Assembly: GCA_963765815.1 (NCBI GenBank)
Contig: CAVXXT010000003.1
Coordinates: 62,001-126,000, forward strand
Reading direction: 5' to 3'
Length of the DNA: 64,000 bases
Origin: DATLNF01 sp963765815
GTDB taxonomy: Bacteria > Actinomycetota > Actinomycetes > BP-191
The notes beneath the pieces are model-generated. The model made no database searches, was not told the DNA's origin, and saw only the letters and a program-made list of their open reading frames with translations. A program made the position numbers and the translations under genes. Shown one piece after another: positions 8,916 through 18,841 of the stretch; the first letter of the stretch is position 1; each line of letters opens with the position of its first letter.

Positions 8916-9836
8916 CCGCCGTCGGGGACGACGCGTCGTCGCCGACGTCGGCGACGTGTCCGTGGTGCGCGGGGCCGATGCCGGCGGGCCGGCGGCGGGA
9001 CTCGAAGTGGTGCGGGAAGCGGTGCCGGCAGGCGTCGCACCGGTTCGGCTCGCAGGGGCCGGCTCTCGTCGTTGCTGGCCGCCCGCGACGGTTCGCGTAC
9101 GCCGACCCGCCGTACCCGGGCAACTCGCAGCGGCTACTACGGCGATCACCCGGACTTCGCCGGCGAGGTCGACCACGCCGCACTCGTCGAGCAGCTGGTG
9201 ACGACGTTTCCCGACGGGTGGGCGCTGTCGACCGGCTCGAAGAACCTGCCGACGTGCTGCCGCTATGCCCGGCCGACGTGCGGGTCGGCGCCTGGACGAA
9301 GCCGGCGCCGCCGGGCTACACCGTGCACGCGAAGTCGGCGTGGGAACCGGTGATCTTCTGGCGGGGCCGGCCGCGGCCGGTCGGCGCGCCAACGCTGCTC
9401 GACTGGGTGCACGCCGCGACGATGCGGACCTACCCGGGCGCAGTTGATCGGGACGAAGCCACCCGGGTTCAGCCGGTGGGTGTTCGACTGCCTCGGCGCC
9501 GCGGCCGGCGACGAGCTGGTCGACCTGTTCCCCGGTTCGGGCGCGGTCGGTCGGGCGTGGCAGCGATACGTCGGCGAGGACCTGGGCGACGCGTGCGAGC
9601 CGGGTCCGATCACCCCGGGGCAGCCGGGATCGGCCGTCTCCGTCGATCCTGGGCCGGCCGATTCCGGCGGAAGCGTCCACCTGGTGCCCGCGACGGGTCG
9701 TCCGGGCCCGGGCGACGTGTCGCGTCGCACTCGAGGCCTGCGCGACGGCTCGGGCTCGCTCGAGGTCCTGGGCGACGCATTGCCGTCTCTCGAGGATCTG
9801 CGCGACGCGTCGCGTAGTGCGGCCGCAGCCGGCTAG
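8912..9836 (+). pseudogene. DNA adenine methyltransferase, copy A, frameshifted
   Basis: Counterpart of the 341-residue enzyme at 25084. ATG 8912 overlaps the previous stop. The N-terminal zinc-finger cysteines, the YADPPYPG motif and the DLFPGSG motif are all encoded but in different frames, with indels near 9125, 9240 and 9445. The C-terminal tail is shorter and differs in sequence. Downstream, an extra gene (9853) separates it from the spike gene. Confidence 0.6.
9576..9807 (+). repeat. Direct repeats in methyltransferase tail, copy A
   Basis: Four related units, GAGGACCTGGGCGACGC (9576), TCGAGGCCTGCGCGACGG (9731), CTCGAGGTCCTGGGCGACGC (9759) and CTCGAGGATCTGCGCGACG (9789), encode a repeated heptapeptide of the form LEDLRDA / LEVLGDA. 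A 24-bp stretch ending in the last unit recurs outside any gene at 19079-19102. Purpose unknown. Confidence 0.5.
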
Positions 9837-9852
9837 CCCCTACGCTCCCCCG

Positions 9853-10116
9853 GTGGATCGTCAGGCGGTGGTGACCGCGGCCGGCTGGGCCGCTGCTGCG
9901 ATCGTCGCGATGACGACGGTTAGCTCGAAGGTGCCGACCGTCGAATGTGGGCCGGCGTTGTTCGCCGCGATGAACACGGCGACGCCGGGCATCGACTCCG
10001 CGGACGAAATCACCCGCGCGGATGCCTGCGCCAAGGTCGCGCGCTGGCGGCTCGGCGTCGCCCTGGCGATAGGGCTCGGCGCGACAGGCGTGGGCTACGC
10101 CGCGAAGCGCGACTAG
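9853..10116 (+). CDS. Copy-A-specific two-helix membrane protein
   Basis: 87 residues from GTG 9853. Two hydrophobic segments (VVTAAGWAAAAIVAMTTV near the N-terminus and LGVALAIGLGATGVGYAA near the C-terminus) flank a polar loop with two Cys. Copy B has no equivalent: there the methyltransferase stop and the spike stop share one CTAG. In copy A this gene now shares its TAG with the spike gene (10113-10116). It looks like a cassette inserted at the convergent junction. Function unknown; a holin-like or exclusion role is possible but unsupported. Confidence 0.6.
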   Translation: MDRQAVVTAAGWAAAAIVAMTTVSSKVPTVECGPALFAAMNTATPGIDSADEITRADACAKVARWRLGVALAIGLGATGVGYAAKRD

Positions 10117-11662
10117 ATGTGCACGGTGTTGTGCTCGATGACGGCGTAGCTCAGGTCGGTGATGTTGTGCAGCAGCGCGCCGGTGAGGTTGCCGGTCAGC
10201 ACGTTGTCGGTCACGACGCAGACCGGCGGGTCGACGGTGGTCACGATGTTGACGCCGTACCGCTGAAGCCGGGTCGCTCGGTCGTCGTAGGCGGTGCAAC
10301 CGCGGATGGTGAATCGGTCTGCGGCGCCGCCGACGCGGATGCCGTCGCTGGAGGAGTTGGTGACGTGCGCGCCGTCGATCGAGAAGCCGCTGCTCGTGGT
10401 CACTGAGATGCCGTAGAAGGCGCCCGCGACGCCCTGCCCGGAGCCGCGGACTCGGGCCTTGATCAGGCACCGCTCGCTGTTGCCGATGGTCATGCCGGTG
10501 TCGGCGCTGTCGGTGAAGCGGCACGTCTCATCGACGATCAGGTCGGGGCAGTAGGTGGCCTGCAGGCCGTAGCTGCGGGCGCCCTCGATGCGCACGCCGG
10601 ACAGCGTCGCGCCGGTGATCGGGTTCGCGGCGGTGCCGGCGAGCCAGACAGCCGGCTTCGCGCCCTGGCCGGCGACGTCGCTCAGCTGGACCGCCTGGAA
10701 GTCGTCGACGGTGAGGTCGACGACGTTGTGACCGCCGTCGACGGTCACGTAGAGCGCGAGGCCCTTGCAGCCGTTGAGCTTGATGCTGCGAAGCGTGGTG
10801 CGCATCGACCCGCGGATGCGGACACCGCCGATGCTCACGCTCGGCGAGAGGTTGTGCACGTTGACCGCGTTCACGTTGGCGATGGTCACGTCTTCGCAGG
10901 TCGTCGCCCCGGTGTTCTGGATGACCGACGCCGCGGCCATGTTGCAGGTGTCGATCTCCCAGCCGTCGACCACGACGCGGCGGATCGTGGCGCCAGTGGC
11001 CGTCTCGACGTTGATCGGGATGTAGCCGGTGTCCTTGCTGGTGCACCCGGTCACGGTCCAGTCGGAGCCCCAGAACAGCGACAGGTCGGACTGGCCGTTG
11101 TTCTCGAAGTGGCAGCCGCGGACGCGCACCCGGTCGGTCGAGGCGCCCCAGGCCAGCAGGCCGTAGCCGCCGCTGAAGCTCGGCATGACGGCGAGCGCGT
11201 TGCGGAAGGTGCAGCCCTCGATCTCGACGTCTTCGCAGCCGATGGTTCTAGGCAGTTGCTCCGCTCCCCCGCTGCGAGGTTGTCGCGGTTGCCGTCGAGG
11301 GTGACGCCGCGCAGCCCGATGCGGCCGGCGCCGCTGGCCCAGACCACGGCGTTGTAGGAGGCGGTCACGCTGCTGAACGCCTTGAGCCGGATGACGGCGC
11401 CGAAGACGCTCACCAGCTCGACGCCGGGCAACAGCCGGACGCACCGGTTCGAGTCGAGCGGGTCGGGCTCGACGTCGTAGATGCCGATCGGCACCAGGAC
11501 GTGACCGCCGCCGGCGGCGTAACAGGCCGCGATGGCCTCGGTGAACGCCGGCCGGTCGTTGACGCCCAGGCCGGTGCCCACGGCGCCGTAGCCTTGACGT
11601 TGACCTGGAAGCGGACCTCGCTCGGCAGTCGGGTCGAGCTTGCCCAGGCCGGTGAAGGTCAT
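10113..11662 (-). pseudogene. Beta-helix spike protein, copy A, frameshifted
   Basis: Counterpart of 26106-27656 and closely similar over its last 460 residues. Indels near 11245 (the copy B Leu-Glu-Leu-Ile-Gly region) and near 11595 shift the N-terminal frame. The beta-helix repeat region is continuous from 11230 down to the stop. Confidence 0.65.
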
Positions 11663-12069
11663 CCGAACGCCCCGGCGCGGGTGGCGAGGTGGTAGTCGAT
11701 GCTGGCAATGCCAACGGCGCCGACGCTGACCGTGTCGGTCCACCGCACGATCAGCGAGCGACCGGCCTCGATGACGTAGACGCCGACGCCGGCGGAGACG
11801 TCGAGGTTCCCCGCCGGGGTCCAGTCGACCAGCCCGCGGGCGGTCGCCTCACCCACGTAGACGTAGGCGGCGCACTCGTCGCCGTCGATGCTCACGGTGA
11901 GCCGGTTCACGACCCAGAGCCGACCGGGCTCCACCTCGTCGAACGTCGCGGTGACCTGCCCGGTGTGGTCGGCCGGGTCGGTCTCGACGCGGGCGCTCTT
12001 GAGGTCGAGGTAGACCAGCTGCTGCGCCCACGGCCGCGGCTGGGGCAGCTGCGTGAGACCGCTGGCCAT
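11659..12069 (-). CDS. Virion structural protein candidate, copy A
   Basis: 136 residues, intact, about 97 percent the same as the copy B protein at 27653. Beta-rich (VYLDLKSARVETDPADHTG; IDGDECAAYVYVG; VYVIEAGRSLIVRW) with no membrane segment. Its stop overlaps the spike start by four bases, so the two are translationally coupled and it may be the spike base or vertex protein; that role is inferred only from position. Confidence 0.6.
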   Translation of the reverse strand: MASGLTQLPQPRPWAQQLVYLDLKSARVETDPADHTGQVTATFDEVEPGRLWVVNRLTVSIDGDECAAYVYVGEATARGLVDWTPAGNLDVSAGVGVYVIEAGRSLIVRWTDTVSVGAVGIASIDYHLATRAGAFG

Positions 12070-12076
12070 CGTCGAG

Positions 12077-12229
12077 TTACCCGGGCAGGAACTTGGTCGC
12101 GAACGGCCGGCTCTTGCCCCGGTTCTCGTAGGCGTCCCAGAGCAGCAGCGACCCGATCACGTAGGCCGCCATGCCGCCGTAGAGCGCCGTACGCCGGTCC
12201 TGCACCCAGGGGCGGCGCCGGCGGCTCAC
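12077..12229 (-). CDS. Single-pass micro-membrane protein, copy A
   Basis: 50 residues from GTG 12229: basic N-terminus (MSRRRRPW), one hydrophobic helix (ALYGGMAAYVIGSLLLW) and a polar tail. Two residues near the start and one near the end differ from copy B. Probably a component of the virion inner membrane. Confidence 0.6.
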   Translation of the reverse strand: MSRRRRPWVQDRRTALYGGMAAYVIGSLLLWDAYENRGKSRPFATKFLPG

Positions 12230-12490
12230 GCGGGCTCCTGGGCGCTCTCAGGCGTCGCCTCAGCTGGGCTGACGCGTCGCCCACGTCGGCGAGGGACACG
12301 TCGTGCAACGCCGGCGCGCCGGCTCCGGCGAGAGCGGCCTCGACCGCTGCGGCCTCGTCGGCCTCCTCGCGGCGCAGCTCGCGGGCTTCTTGACCGCCCA
12401 CAGGACCGTCGCGAGCCCGCTGCCGAGGTTGATCAGCTGGCGGAACCGCTCGTCGGCGCGCTCGCAGCCGGCGCAGCCGCCGGCGCTCAC
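12226..12490 (-). pseudogene. Membrane/coiled small protein, copy A, frameshifted
   Basis: Matches 28221-28472 in the N-terminal zinc-like CxxC (GGCAGCE) and in the hydrophobic helix (LINLGSGLATVLWAVK), then two indels near 12385 and 12255 move the Ala/Glu-rich tail into another frame. Tail wording LREEADEAAAVEAA resembles the copy B tail in style more than in sequence. Confidence 0.5.
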
Positions 12491-12675
12491 CGGGGGGCCT
12501 TGTCGGTCGCGCGACGCCGGCGCGGGGCGGGCATCGACGCGCCGGCGCCGGCGCCGAACGTGCCGGCGGCGATCAGCTTCAGGAACTCGGGCACGTCGTG
12601 GCCGGTGATGGCGAGCGCGGTCGCGCACACGATGGCGAGCGCGGCGAGCGCGTACGCGTACAGGTCGGTTCTCAT
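12487..12675 (-). CDS. Two-helix small membrane protein, copy A
   Basis: 62 residues, intact: YAYALAALAIVCATALAITG and LKLIAAGTFGAGAGASMPA are the two hydrophobic parts, followed by a basic tail RRRRATDKAPR. About three quarters of residues match copy B (28469). Overlaps both neighbours by four bases (ATGA). Confidence 0.6.
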   Translation of the reverse strand: MRTDLYAYALAALAIVCATALAITGHDVPEFLKLIAAGTFGAGAGASMPAPRRRRATDKAPR

Positions 12676-12968
12676 CGGGGGTGCTCTCCTGTCTGCCGGC
12701 GCTCGACGCCGGACCATGGGGACGGCTTGCGGAGCTGGACGACGGTCTCGACGTCGGCGAGCCGCTGTTCGTGGTCGAGCACCTGGGCGGCGAGGTCGGC
12801 GGTGCGGGCGGTGTTGGCCTCGACCTTCGACAGCAGGTCGGTGGTGTCGCACGCCCAGGTGATGATTCCGACGACGACGCGGCGCAGCGGCCGGTAGACC
12901 CATCGGCGCAGCGCCTCGAAGGCGGTGCCGGCCGCGGCGATGAACAGCAGGATCTGGGTCGCGTTCAC
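12672..12968 (-). CDS. Membrane-anchored coiled-coil protein, copy A
   Basis: 98 residues, intact. One N-terminal membrane helix (TQILLFIAAAGTAFEAL) then a basic stretch and a heptad-like region (LLSKVEANTARTADLAAQVL). Closely similar to copy B (28654) except in the last 25 residues. Confidence 0.6.
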   Translation of the reverse strand: MNATQILLFIAAAGTAFEALRRWVYRPLRRVVVGIITWACDTTDLLSKVEANTARTADLAAQVLDHEQRLADVETVVQLRKPSPWSGVERRQTGEHPR

Positions 12969-13542
12969 GGCAGCATCACGATGTACGGGCCGGACCCGCC
13001 GTTGCCGATAGACGCGGCGGCGATCGTCGCCGGCACGTCGCTCTGACCGCTGAGCGCGCCGAAGATCCGCGGCTCCGCGGTCGCCACGTCGGGGAAGGTG
13101 CCGCTGCCGCCGGCGACGCCGGGCATGCCGGAGCCGATGAACAGCGCGCTGACCGCGTACGCTGCCCCTTGACCTTCGCGAACGGCGCGACCAGCGCGCG
13201 GGTGTAGGCCGTCGAGGCGACGGTGAACAGCGTCGTGTCGTTGGCGGTGACGCCGACGAGGGTCAGGCTCAGGTCGACCTCGACCCGGTAGACGCACAGC
13301 TTCGCGAGGGTGAGCCCGGAGCCGGCGGCGCCGGAGTTGCCGCGCAGCTGGGTGACCGTCTCGGAGGTCTCGCCGTGCCGGCGGTGAAGCGCATCTGCCC
13401 GGAGGTCGCGGTGTAGGCCGACGCGCTGGTGTTGCGCCGGTGCGGAACGCTTCGCCCACGTTGAGCAGGTCGGTCGCGAGACCGACGAGCGGTTGGCGCC
13501 GAGGCTGGCCAGGGTGGGCGCGTCGCGCCCGCTGCTGCTCAC
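12965..13542 (-). pseudogene. Beta-rich virion protein, copy A, frameshifted
   Basis: Counterpart of the 193-residue protein at 28944. N-terminus MSSSGRDAPTLASLGAN, central SGLTLAKLCVYRVEVDLSL and C-terminus GMPGVAGGSGTFPDVATAEP are present but split by indels near 13165, 13370 and 13440. Confidence 0.55.
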
Positions 13543-13951
13543 GTCGCGCCGCCGAGGAACACCGAGCCCTCCGCGCTGCCGCTGACCCGGACCAGCCGCA
13601 GCCCGCTCACGGCGATGCCGTTGGGGCCGAACCAGTCGCGGATGCTCTCGCCGGCGGCGAGGGTGATCGAGGCGACGAGGGTGCCCTCGTCGGACTCGCC
13701 GGCGCGCAGCTCGACGACGGCCCGCGCCGCGTTGGTCGTCTCGCGCAGCGCGAAGCCGTGCAGGCTGTTCGGCACCGTGGTGAGCTGGGTGCTGTTGCCA
13801 GAGGCGCGGGCGACGACCGGCACGGCGTAGGCGGCAGGAGGCGCAGCCGCGGCACGCCGTCGAGGTCGCCGCGCAGCTGCGCGATCAGCTCGCCGAGCAG
13901 GCCGGCCGCCTCGTCGAGCGCGGTCACCTTCGCGGCGTCCTTGCTGCTCAC
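13539..13951 (-). pseudogene. Small virion protein, copy A, frameshifted
   Basis: Starts at GTG 13951 (VSSKDAAKVTALDEAAGLLG); one indel near 13835 separates the first 38 residues from the well-conserved remainder (STQLTTVPNSLHGFALRETT). Otherwise colinear with 29522-29932. Confidence 0.55.
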
Positions 13952-14681
13952 GCTGCTGCCCCCTTGGTGGCGATGATCGCGGCGGCTTCCTTCGCCTGGT
14001 CGCGGGCCTTGTCGATGGTCGGCTGGACGCCGCGGTAGAAGCCGACGACGACGAGCGTCACGCCGCCGACTACGAACGCCATGCGCAGCGCGAGCGGGCA
14101 GAGGGCTTCGGCAATCTCGCCGGCGCCCTTCCCGGCGAGCTTCCCGGCGATCTTGAACGGGTTGAGGTCCGACGGGCTGAACCCCGGCGTGAGGTCGACG
14201 CCGGGTGATCTGCGCGCCCGGGCTCGACGGCTGGCCGGGGCCGACCTTCGGCACGCCGGGCACGGCCGGCTGCGCCGGGTAGCGGGCCGGGCCGGTGAGG
14301 TGGTCGGTCTGCCGCCGGCGGCGACCCGCGCGACGTCGGTGAGGAACTTCTTGTAGGTGCCCTCGCGGAACACCGTCCACGGGGACCAGTGGCTGCCGCC
14401 GCGGCTGATCTGGCCCATCGCCCGCGCGTTGCCCTCGCGCGGTGAGCAGCGCCGCGCGGTCCCAGCGGATCGACCCTTCGTCGCGGTTCGGGCAGGAGTT
14501 GATCTGCCACAGCCCGAGCGACACACAGCCGGGCTTCGGGTTGTTGATGTCGCCGACGCGCTCGATGATCAGACCCGGACTCACCGATGGCGATCGCGAC
14601 GGCCAGCATCGCCGCAGTCGGTGACAGGCCGGCGACGTCACGGGCGAGCCGGTAGCACTCGCCGACGGTGATCCGGCTCAC
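13948..14681 (-). pseudogene. Transglycosylase-like protein, copy A, frameshifted
   Basis: Counterpart of the 245-residue protein at 29929. The start MSRITVGECYRLARDVAGL and the GESG catalytic region are in one frame; PGCVSLGLWQINSCPNRDEG is in a second; the C-terminal membrane helix in a third. Indels near 14205, 14310, 14440 and 14575. Confidence 0.6.
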
Positions 14682-15222
14682 CAGGGCCCGCCGTTCGCGG
14701 CCTTCGCTGCCAACTCGGCCTGACCGCGCCCGAGGCCATGTGCGCGGCCTTCTGCGCCTGCGTCATCTGGTCCCAGCGCAGGCCGGGGAACAGCGGCGCG
14801 GGCAGACCACCGACGGGCTGAGCCGGCGGCGGCGGTCGGCCCGGAAGCGCCGACCGGGCCGGCGCGCGGCGCCGGCCAGGAGATCACCCGCACCGGTGTG
14901 CCGGCTGCGGCACCGGCGTCGAGGTCGTCGGGTCGCCGACCGGCCGCGGGTTCCGACGTGATCCGGTTGGCGGCGTCGGTCAGCGCCTCGATCTGCGGCT
15001 GAAGCGTGTTGATGATGTCGCTCGCGGTCGAGTCGTAGGTGCCGCCGCCGCCGGTAAAGCTCTGGCCCGCCCCCCCCCCACCGCGGCGCGTAGCTCGTCG
15101 GCGCCGGGTTGCCGGGCTGGCGGTCCTTTCCTCGGGCGCGCAACGCGACGCGCCCACGCCACGCCGCCGCCGGCGAGGAGCTTGACCGGTGAGTGCGGAT
15201 GAACCGTCGGGGTCGCGCGCAT
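14678..15222 (-). pseudogene. Pro-rich membrane-anchored protein, copy A, frameshifted
   Basis: ATG start at 15222. The N-terminal region (KLLAGGGV) and the central SFTGGGGTYDSTASDIINTL match copy B (30663-31214), but at least four indels and seven missing bases overall interrupt it. Confidence 0.45.
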
Positions 15223-15552
15223 AGCGCCGCCGGCGGTAGAGCCGATTGGCGAGCAGGCTCATCGTCGGGTCGACCTGGGCGCTGACCGCGATGCGTTGTC
15301 GAACTCCGCCGGCGTCTCCTTGTAGAGCACCGCGGTGTGAGCCAGCGCCGCCGCGCCCGTCATCCGCTGGTGCGGCGGCGCGTCGCCAGTCCAGGTCCGC
15401 GAGGGGTCGTCGTCGGCCGCGCGTAGAGATGCCGGCGTGGCCGACAGGCCGCGGCCGGCCATGCCGGACAGCGCCCGGATCAGGTGCTCTCCGGGCGGGT
15501 CGCCGGCGTAGTCGCGGACGACGACGGCGATCTCGTTGGCGATGCGGCGCAT
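15222..15552 (-). pseudogene. Conserved phage protein, copy A, frameshifted
   Basis: Begins MRRIANEIAVVVRDYAGDPP as in copy B (31214-31549). Indels near 15425 and 15290 change frame, and the copy B stop is lost so the last frame reads on into the next gene. Confidence 0.5.
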
Positions 15553-15555
15553 GGC

Positions 15556-15696
15556 CTAGCGCCCCTGGAGCGACTTCGCGAAGCTCGAGAGCCGGCGGCG
15601 CCCGGCGAGATCACGTGCCGGCGCGCGAGCCGTTGTAGACGACGATGTAGAGCGCGATCAGCCCGGCCGTGTAGCCGAGGAAGCTCTTGTTACGCA
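15556..15696 (-). pseudogene. Single-pass micro-membrane protein, copy A, frameshifted
   Basis: First 28 residues (MRNKSFLGYTAGLIALYIVV) equal copy B; a G missing near 15616 and two more changes alter the tail. In copy B this is an intact 47-residue protein. Confidence 0.5.
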
Positions 15697-16014
15697 TAGT
15701 TGGACGCTCCCGGTGAGTGGGGTCGGGCTCTGCGGCGGGACGGGGTGGACGTCGGGTAGAGCGGGATCGGTCGCGGCGCGATCGGCGTGCCGGTCGAGCT
15801 GGAGGCATCGGCCCCGGAGCGAGGGTCAGCGGCCGGCTCGCCGCGCCGCGCCGGTCAGGGATCGCAGGTACGGACGGGTCGAGCAGCCGCTCGGCCATCC
15901 CGGCGAGCAGCGACACGCGCCGCCGGCGCGCTTCGCGGCCTGGTCGCTGCCGACGACGGCCTGCAGCGCGATCAGCGCGAGCACGCCGGACAGGACCCCG
16001 CGGAAGCCCTTCAC
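15690..16014 (-). pseudogene. Signal/anchor protein with Pro-rich tail, copy A, frameshifted
   Basis: N-terminal hydrophobic helix (GVLSGVLALIALQAVVGSDQAA) as in copy B 31689-31991; frame lost near 15920, and an extra A near 15711 shifts the end. Confidence 0.5.
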
Positions 16015-16106
16015 GCGAGGTCCAGCCGGCCGATGGCGTCGCCGGCGAGGATCTGGGAGAGCACCCAGACGCCGGCGACGACGAGGAAGATCCCGCTCGC
16101 GTTCAC
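16011..16106 (-). CDS. 31-residue membrane peptide, copy A
   Basis: GTG start 16106; VNASGIFLVVAGVWVLSQIL then AGDAIGRLDLA. One hydrophobic helix. Start and stop overlap the flanking genes by four bases, supporting real translation. Four residues differ from copy B, all conservative. Confidence 0.6.
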   Translation of the reverse strand: MNASGIFLVVAGVWVLSQILAGDAIGRLDLA

Positions 16107-16731
16107 GCTGTGCCTCCGGGGCGGGTGATGACCATGCCGCCGCCGGGCAGCGGTCGGCCCGGACCGGGCGTGGTGGACGTGCTGCCGCCGCCGGCTGCGG
16201 GCGCTCCTGACGTCGGCTGCGCGCGGTTCACGAACTTCGCGGCGAGCCACCGCTTCGGGCCGGCCGGCCCCTCACGCAGGTAGGACAGGGTCAGCGCGTA
16301 GAGGACCAGCCCGAGGGCGAAGCCGGCGCCGTCCGAGGGGTTCAGGCTCGGCCGTGGCGCGCTGACCTGCGGGGTGATCGTGTCCGCGGCCTGCGCAACG
16401 CGTCGTGCCCGGCTCGAGGTCGACGCCTTCCCGGTCGAGGCGGGCGACCGCTGCTCTTGCCGGCGGCCGCAGGTCGCGCCCGTGGGGAAGATGGGCGCGA
16501 CCCGCCGGCGGCCGCTGCCGTTTCCGGGGGCCGCCCGGCCGCGCGGTGCGGGCGCGAGCCGGTGGGCTTCGTCGGCGTCGGCTTCTCGCCGCCGGCCTGG
16601 TCGAGGTCGTCGACCCCGCGGTGGTACGCGTCGAGCAGATCATCGTCGACCTGGACGAACTCAGGCGGAGGCTCGCCGCGGCGACCGAGGTCGTACGCGG
16701 TGGCGAGCTTGGCCTGAGCCGGTCGCGCCAC
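16103..16731 (-). pseudogene. Basic protein with C-terminal membrane helix, copy A, frameshifted and extended
   Basis: Starts MARPAQAKLATAYDLGRRGE like copy B (32080). Indels near 16435-16530 break the Ala/Ser/Arg-rich middle. The C-terminus is longer than in copy B by about 36 residues, a Gly/Pro/Thr-rich tail (ending MVITRPGGTA), which is a true sequence difference. Confidence 0.55.
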
Positions 16732-16739
16732 TGTGCGCG

Positions 16740-17122
16740 CTACGCCGAGGCCAGCGGGGTGAGCTCGTCGAGCGGCACGCGCTCGCCGACCGGCTCGAAC
16801 GGGGCGACCCGCGCGGTGCCGGACTCCTCGTCGACCTCGACCACGATCCCGAGGTGGGCGGTGGTCCGCTCGGTGAACCGGTCGTGCTGCTCGTACTCGA
16901 CGAGCGTGCCGACCTCGATCGTCGCCGCGGTGGCGTACGACGCGTCGTCCACGTCGGCGAGGGACGCGTCGTCTCCAGCTGGCGCCTCGGTCGCGCCGCC
17001 GGTCGTCGCGCCGGCGCCATCGGCCGGCTCGTTCTCGCCGGTGGTGGCCGCGGTGTCCGGCGGGTAGGCGCCGCCGTAGCCGGGGCCGGCCGTGCCGGCG
17101 GGGATGGGCTGCTCGTCTTCAT
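16740..17122 (-). pseudogene. Acidic virion-associated protein, copy A, frameshifted
   Basis: Nearly identical to copy B 32607-32990 except for one missing G just after the start codon (near 17116), which puts the rest out of frame. The C-terminal half (TIEVGTLVEYEQHDRFTERT) is unchanged. Confidence 0.55.
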
Positions 17123-17141
17123 GCGCGGGGTCCCTCGCTCG

Positions 17142-17401
17142 CTACTTGCCGACGGTGACGGCGGCCCGGACCGGGCCGACGCGCGCCGAGGTGGACACGG
17201 CCATGAGGCCGAAGGTGGCCGCGGCGAGCAGCCCGAACACGAACAGCGGCGAGTCCGGGTGCCAGGGCGGATCAGGGTGTTGTCGGCCACGCCGGGGCCG
17301 GCGACCTGCGGCAGCTGGCTGTCGTTGCTGGTCGCCGCCGCGAACGGGTCGAGGCGGTACTTCGATGCGGCGCTCGGCGCCTGGTAGCCCACCTCAGGCA
17401 C
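17142..17401 (-). pseudogene. Small single-pass virion protein, copy A, frameshifted
   Basis: N-terminal 46 residues (MPEVGYQAPSAASKYRLDPF) equal copy B; a base is missing near 17265, before the membrane helix LFVFGLLAAATFGLMAV. Lies immediately after the capsid gene and overlaps its stop. Confidence 0.55.
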
Positions 17402-18566
17402 CCGCGCCGGCCGCGAAGATGACCTCCTGGAAGTACTCGACCGCGGGGCCGGTCAGCGAGACGCCGGACGGGATCTCGATGCCGAGGCGCAGCTCGGAGG
17501 TCGTGCCCTGGTCGACGACGTCGCGGAACGCGTTCTCGTGGGCGAACTCGTGCACCCCGAAGCCCCAGATGCCGCCCACGTCGACCGTGTAGGCGCGCTC
17601 GTTGACCTCGCGCAGGTGCATGCCGTTGGAGAACTCGTCGGGCGTCTCGTTGCCGCTGTAGCGCCACGAGAGCTTGCCGAAGTTGGTCGCGTTCATCACC
17701 AGCGGCGCCGCGGCGGCGCCGGCGCCGGAGTAGACCTGGAAGGCGGCGCGGAGCAGGCTCCGGCCGACGCCCTGACCGGCGAGGCGCACCTCGTTGACGC
17801 CGTTGGAGACGGCGGTGTCGCGGCTCTCGATGAGCGAGTGGAACAGGCTCAGGTCGGGCACGACGATCTCGCCGTCGGCGCCGACCGGGATCGAGAACTT
17901 CGTCGAGATCACCTGCAGCGTCCCCGTGAGGGTCGGCGCGGTGCCGCCGGTGAACAGCGCGCTGACCTCGTTCCAGTCGATGTCGAGGGTGAGGTCGGTC
18001 GAGCTGGTGGCGCAGAAGATCGCGCCGGCGAGGTCGACCATGTCGTCGGCGACCGGGATCGACCACTGCAGCTCGACCGGGTAGGTGCCGGCCGACAGCG
18101 ACGACGCCGAGCCCACGCCCCAGTCTTCGCACGCCTGCTTCAGGGTGCCCTGGGTGCGCGCGGTGCCGCCGACGGTGGCGGACACGCCGCGGTCATTGCG
18201 GTCGCCGCGGGCCATGTAGTCGCGGACCTTCAGCTTCAGGCCCGAGGCGCTGATGATGTTGCTCTGGCCGTTGGCTGTGAACTTCGCCTTCTTGAGCAGG
18301 TCGTAGGGCCACCGCGCGGTCGACGAGACGCCGGCGCCGGTGACGACGAGCGAGCCGGAGAACCGCACCAGCAGCTCGCCGAGGATGTCGCTCTTGCGGA
18401 TCGGCACACTGTCGGGGTTGCCGAGGCCGGCGAACGCCTTCGACACCTCCTGCGTGGTGTGCCGACGGGTCCGCGCGAAGAACTCCTCCGGGCGCACCGA
18501 CGTCGCGGGGACGGCGATGCCCTGGAGGTAGCGGACCGGGGCGGTGGCGGTGGCAGAGGGTCGCAT
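17394..18566 (-). CDS. Major capsid protein candidate (DJR type), copy A
   Basis: 390 residues, intact; two amino acids differ from the copy B protein at 33263 (Ala/Gly in the PVG-DGEI region and Ser/Ala in EIP-GVSL). The low divergence here contrasts with the broken genes just downstream. See the copy B entry for reasoning on the assignment. Confidence 0.65.
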   Translation of the reverse strand: MRPSATATAPVRYLQGIAVPATSVRPEEFFARTRRHTTQEVSKAFAGLGNPDSVPIRKSDILGELLVRFSGSLVVTGAGVSSTARWPYDLLKKAKFTANGQSNIISASGLKLKVRDYMARGDRNDRGVSATVGGTARTQGTLKQACEDWGVGSASSLSAGTYPVELQWSIPVADDMVDLAGAIFCATSSTDLTLDIDWNEVSALFTGGTAPTLTGTLQVISTKFSIPVGADGEIVVPDLSLFHSLIESRDTAVSNGVNEVRLAGQGVGRSLLRAAFQVYSGAGAAAAPLVMNATNFGKLSWRYSGNETPDEFSNGMHLREVNERAYTVDVGGIWGFGVHEFAHENAFRDVVDQGTTSELRLGIEIPSGVSLTGPAVEYFQEVIFAAGAGA

Positions 18567-18718
18567 CAGCCGTTCCTTCTCGTGATGTAGTCGCGGAGCG
18601 CGCCCAGGCCGGGCACGTGCTCCTCGAAGCGGTCGGCCGCGATGTTGAACACGACCGGAGCGATGAGGCTGACCCCGCCGACGGCGAGCCAGAACGTCAG
18701 CGGGCGACCGCGGCGCAC
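18566..18718 (-). CDS. Single-pass small membrane protein, copy A
   Basis: 50 residues from GTG 18718 (VRRGRPLTFWLAVGGVSLIA). Identical to copy B 34435-34587. Its TGA overlaps the capsid ATG by one base. Confidence 0.6.
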   Translation of the reverse strand: MRRGRPLTFWLAVGGVSLIAPVVFNIAADRFEEHVPGLGALRDYITRRNG

Positions 18719-18841
18719 TCAGGCCGCCCGGCGCATGCGGGTCGTCGCGGCTGCGGCGGTGCCGTTGGAACGGACGCGCTCGTAGGCGACGATGGTCAGC
18801 AGCGAGACGCCGACCATGTAGAGCAGGGTCTTCTTCGACAC
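18719..18841 (-). CDS. 40-residue membrane protein, copy A
   Basis: GTG start 18841 (VSKKTLLYMVGVSLLTIVAY), GGAG-type ribosome site just upstream (plus-strand GGGGGCTCCTC). Identical to copy B 34588-34710. First gene of the capsid transcription unit. Confidence 0.55.
   Translation of the reverse strand: MSKKTLLYMVGVSLLTIVAYERVRSNGTAAAATTRMRRAA

Noticed and set aside
17538..18590. 350-codon plus-strand frame opposite the capsid gene
   Set aside because: Gly/Val/Asp/Arg-rich shadow frame; the minus-strand frame has proper start context and is the one conserved as protein.
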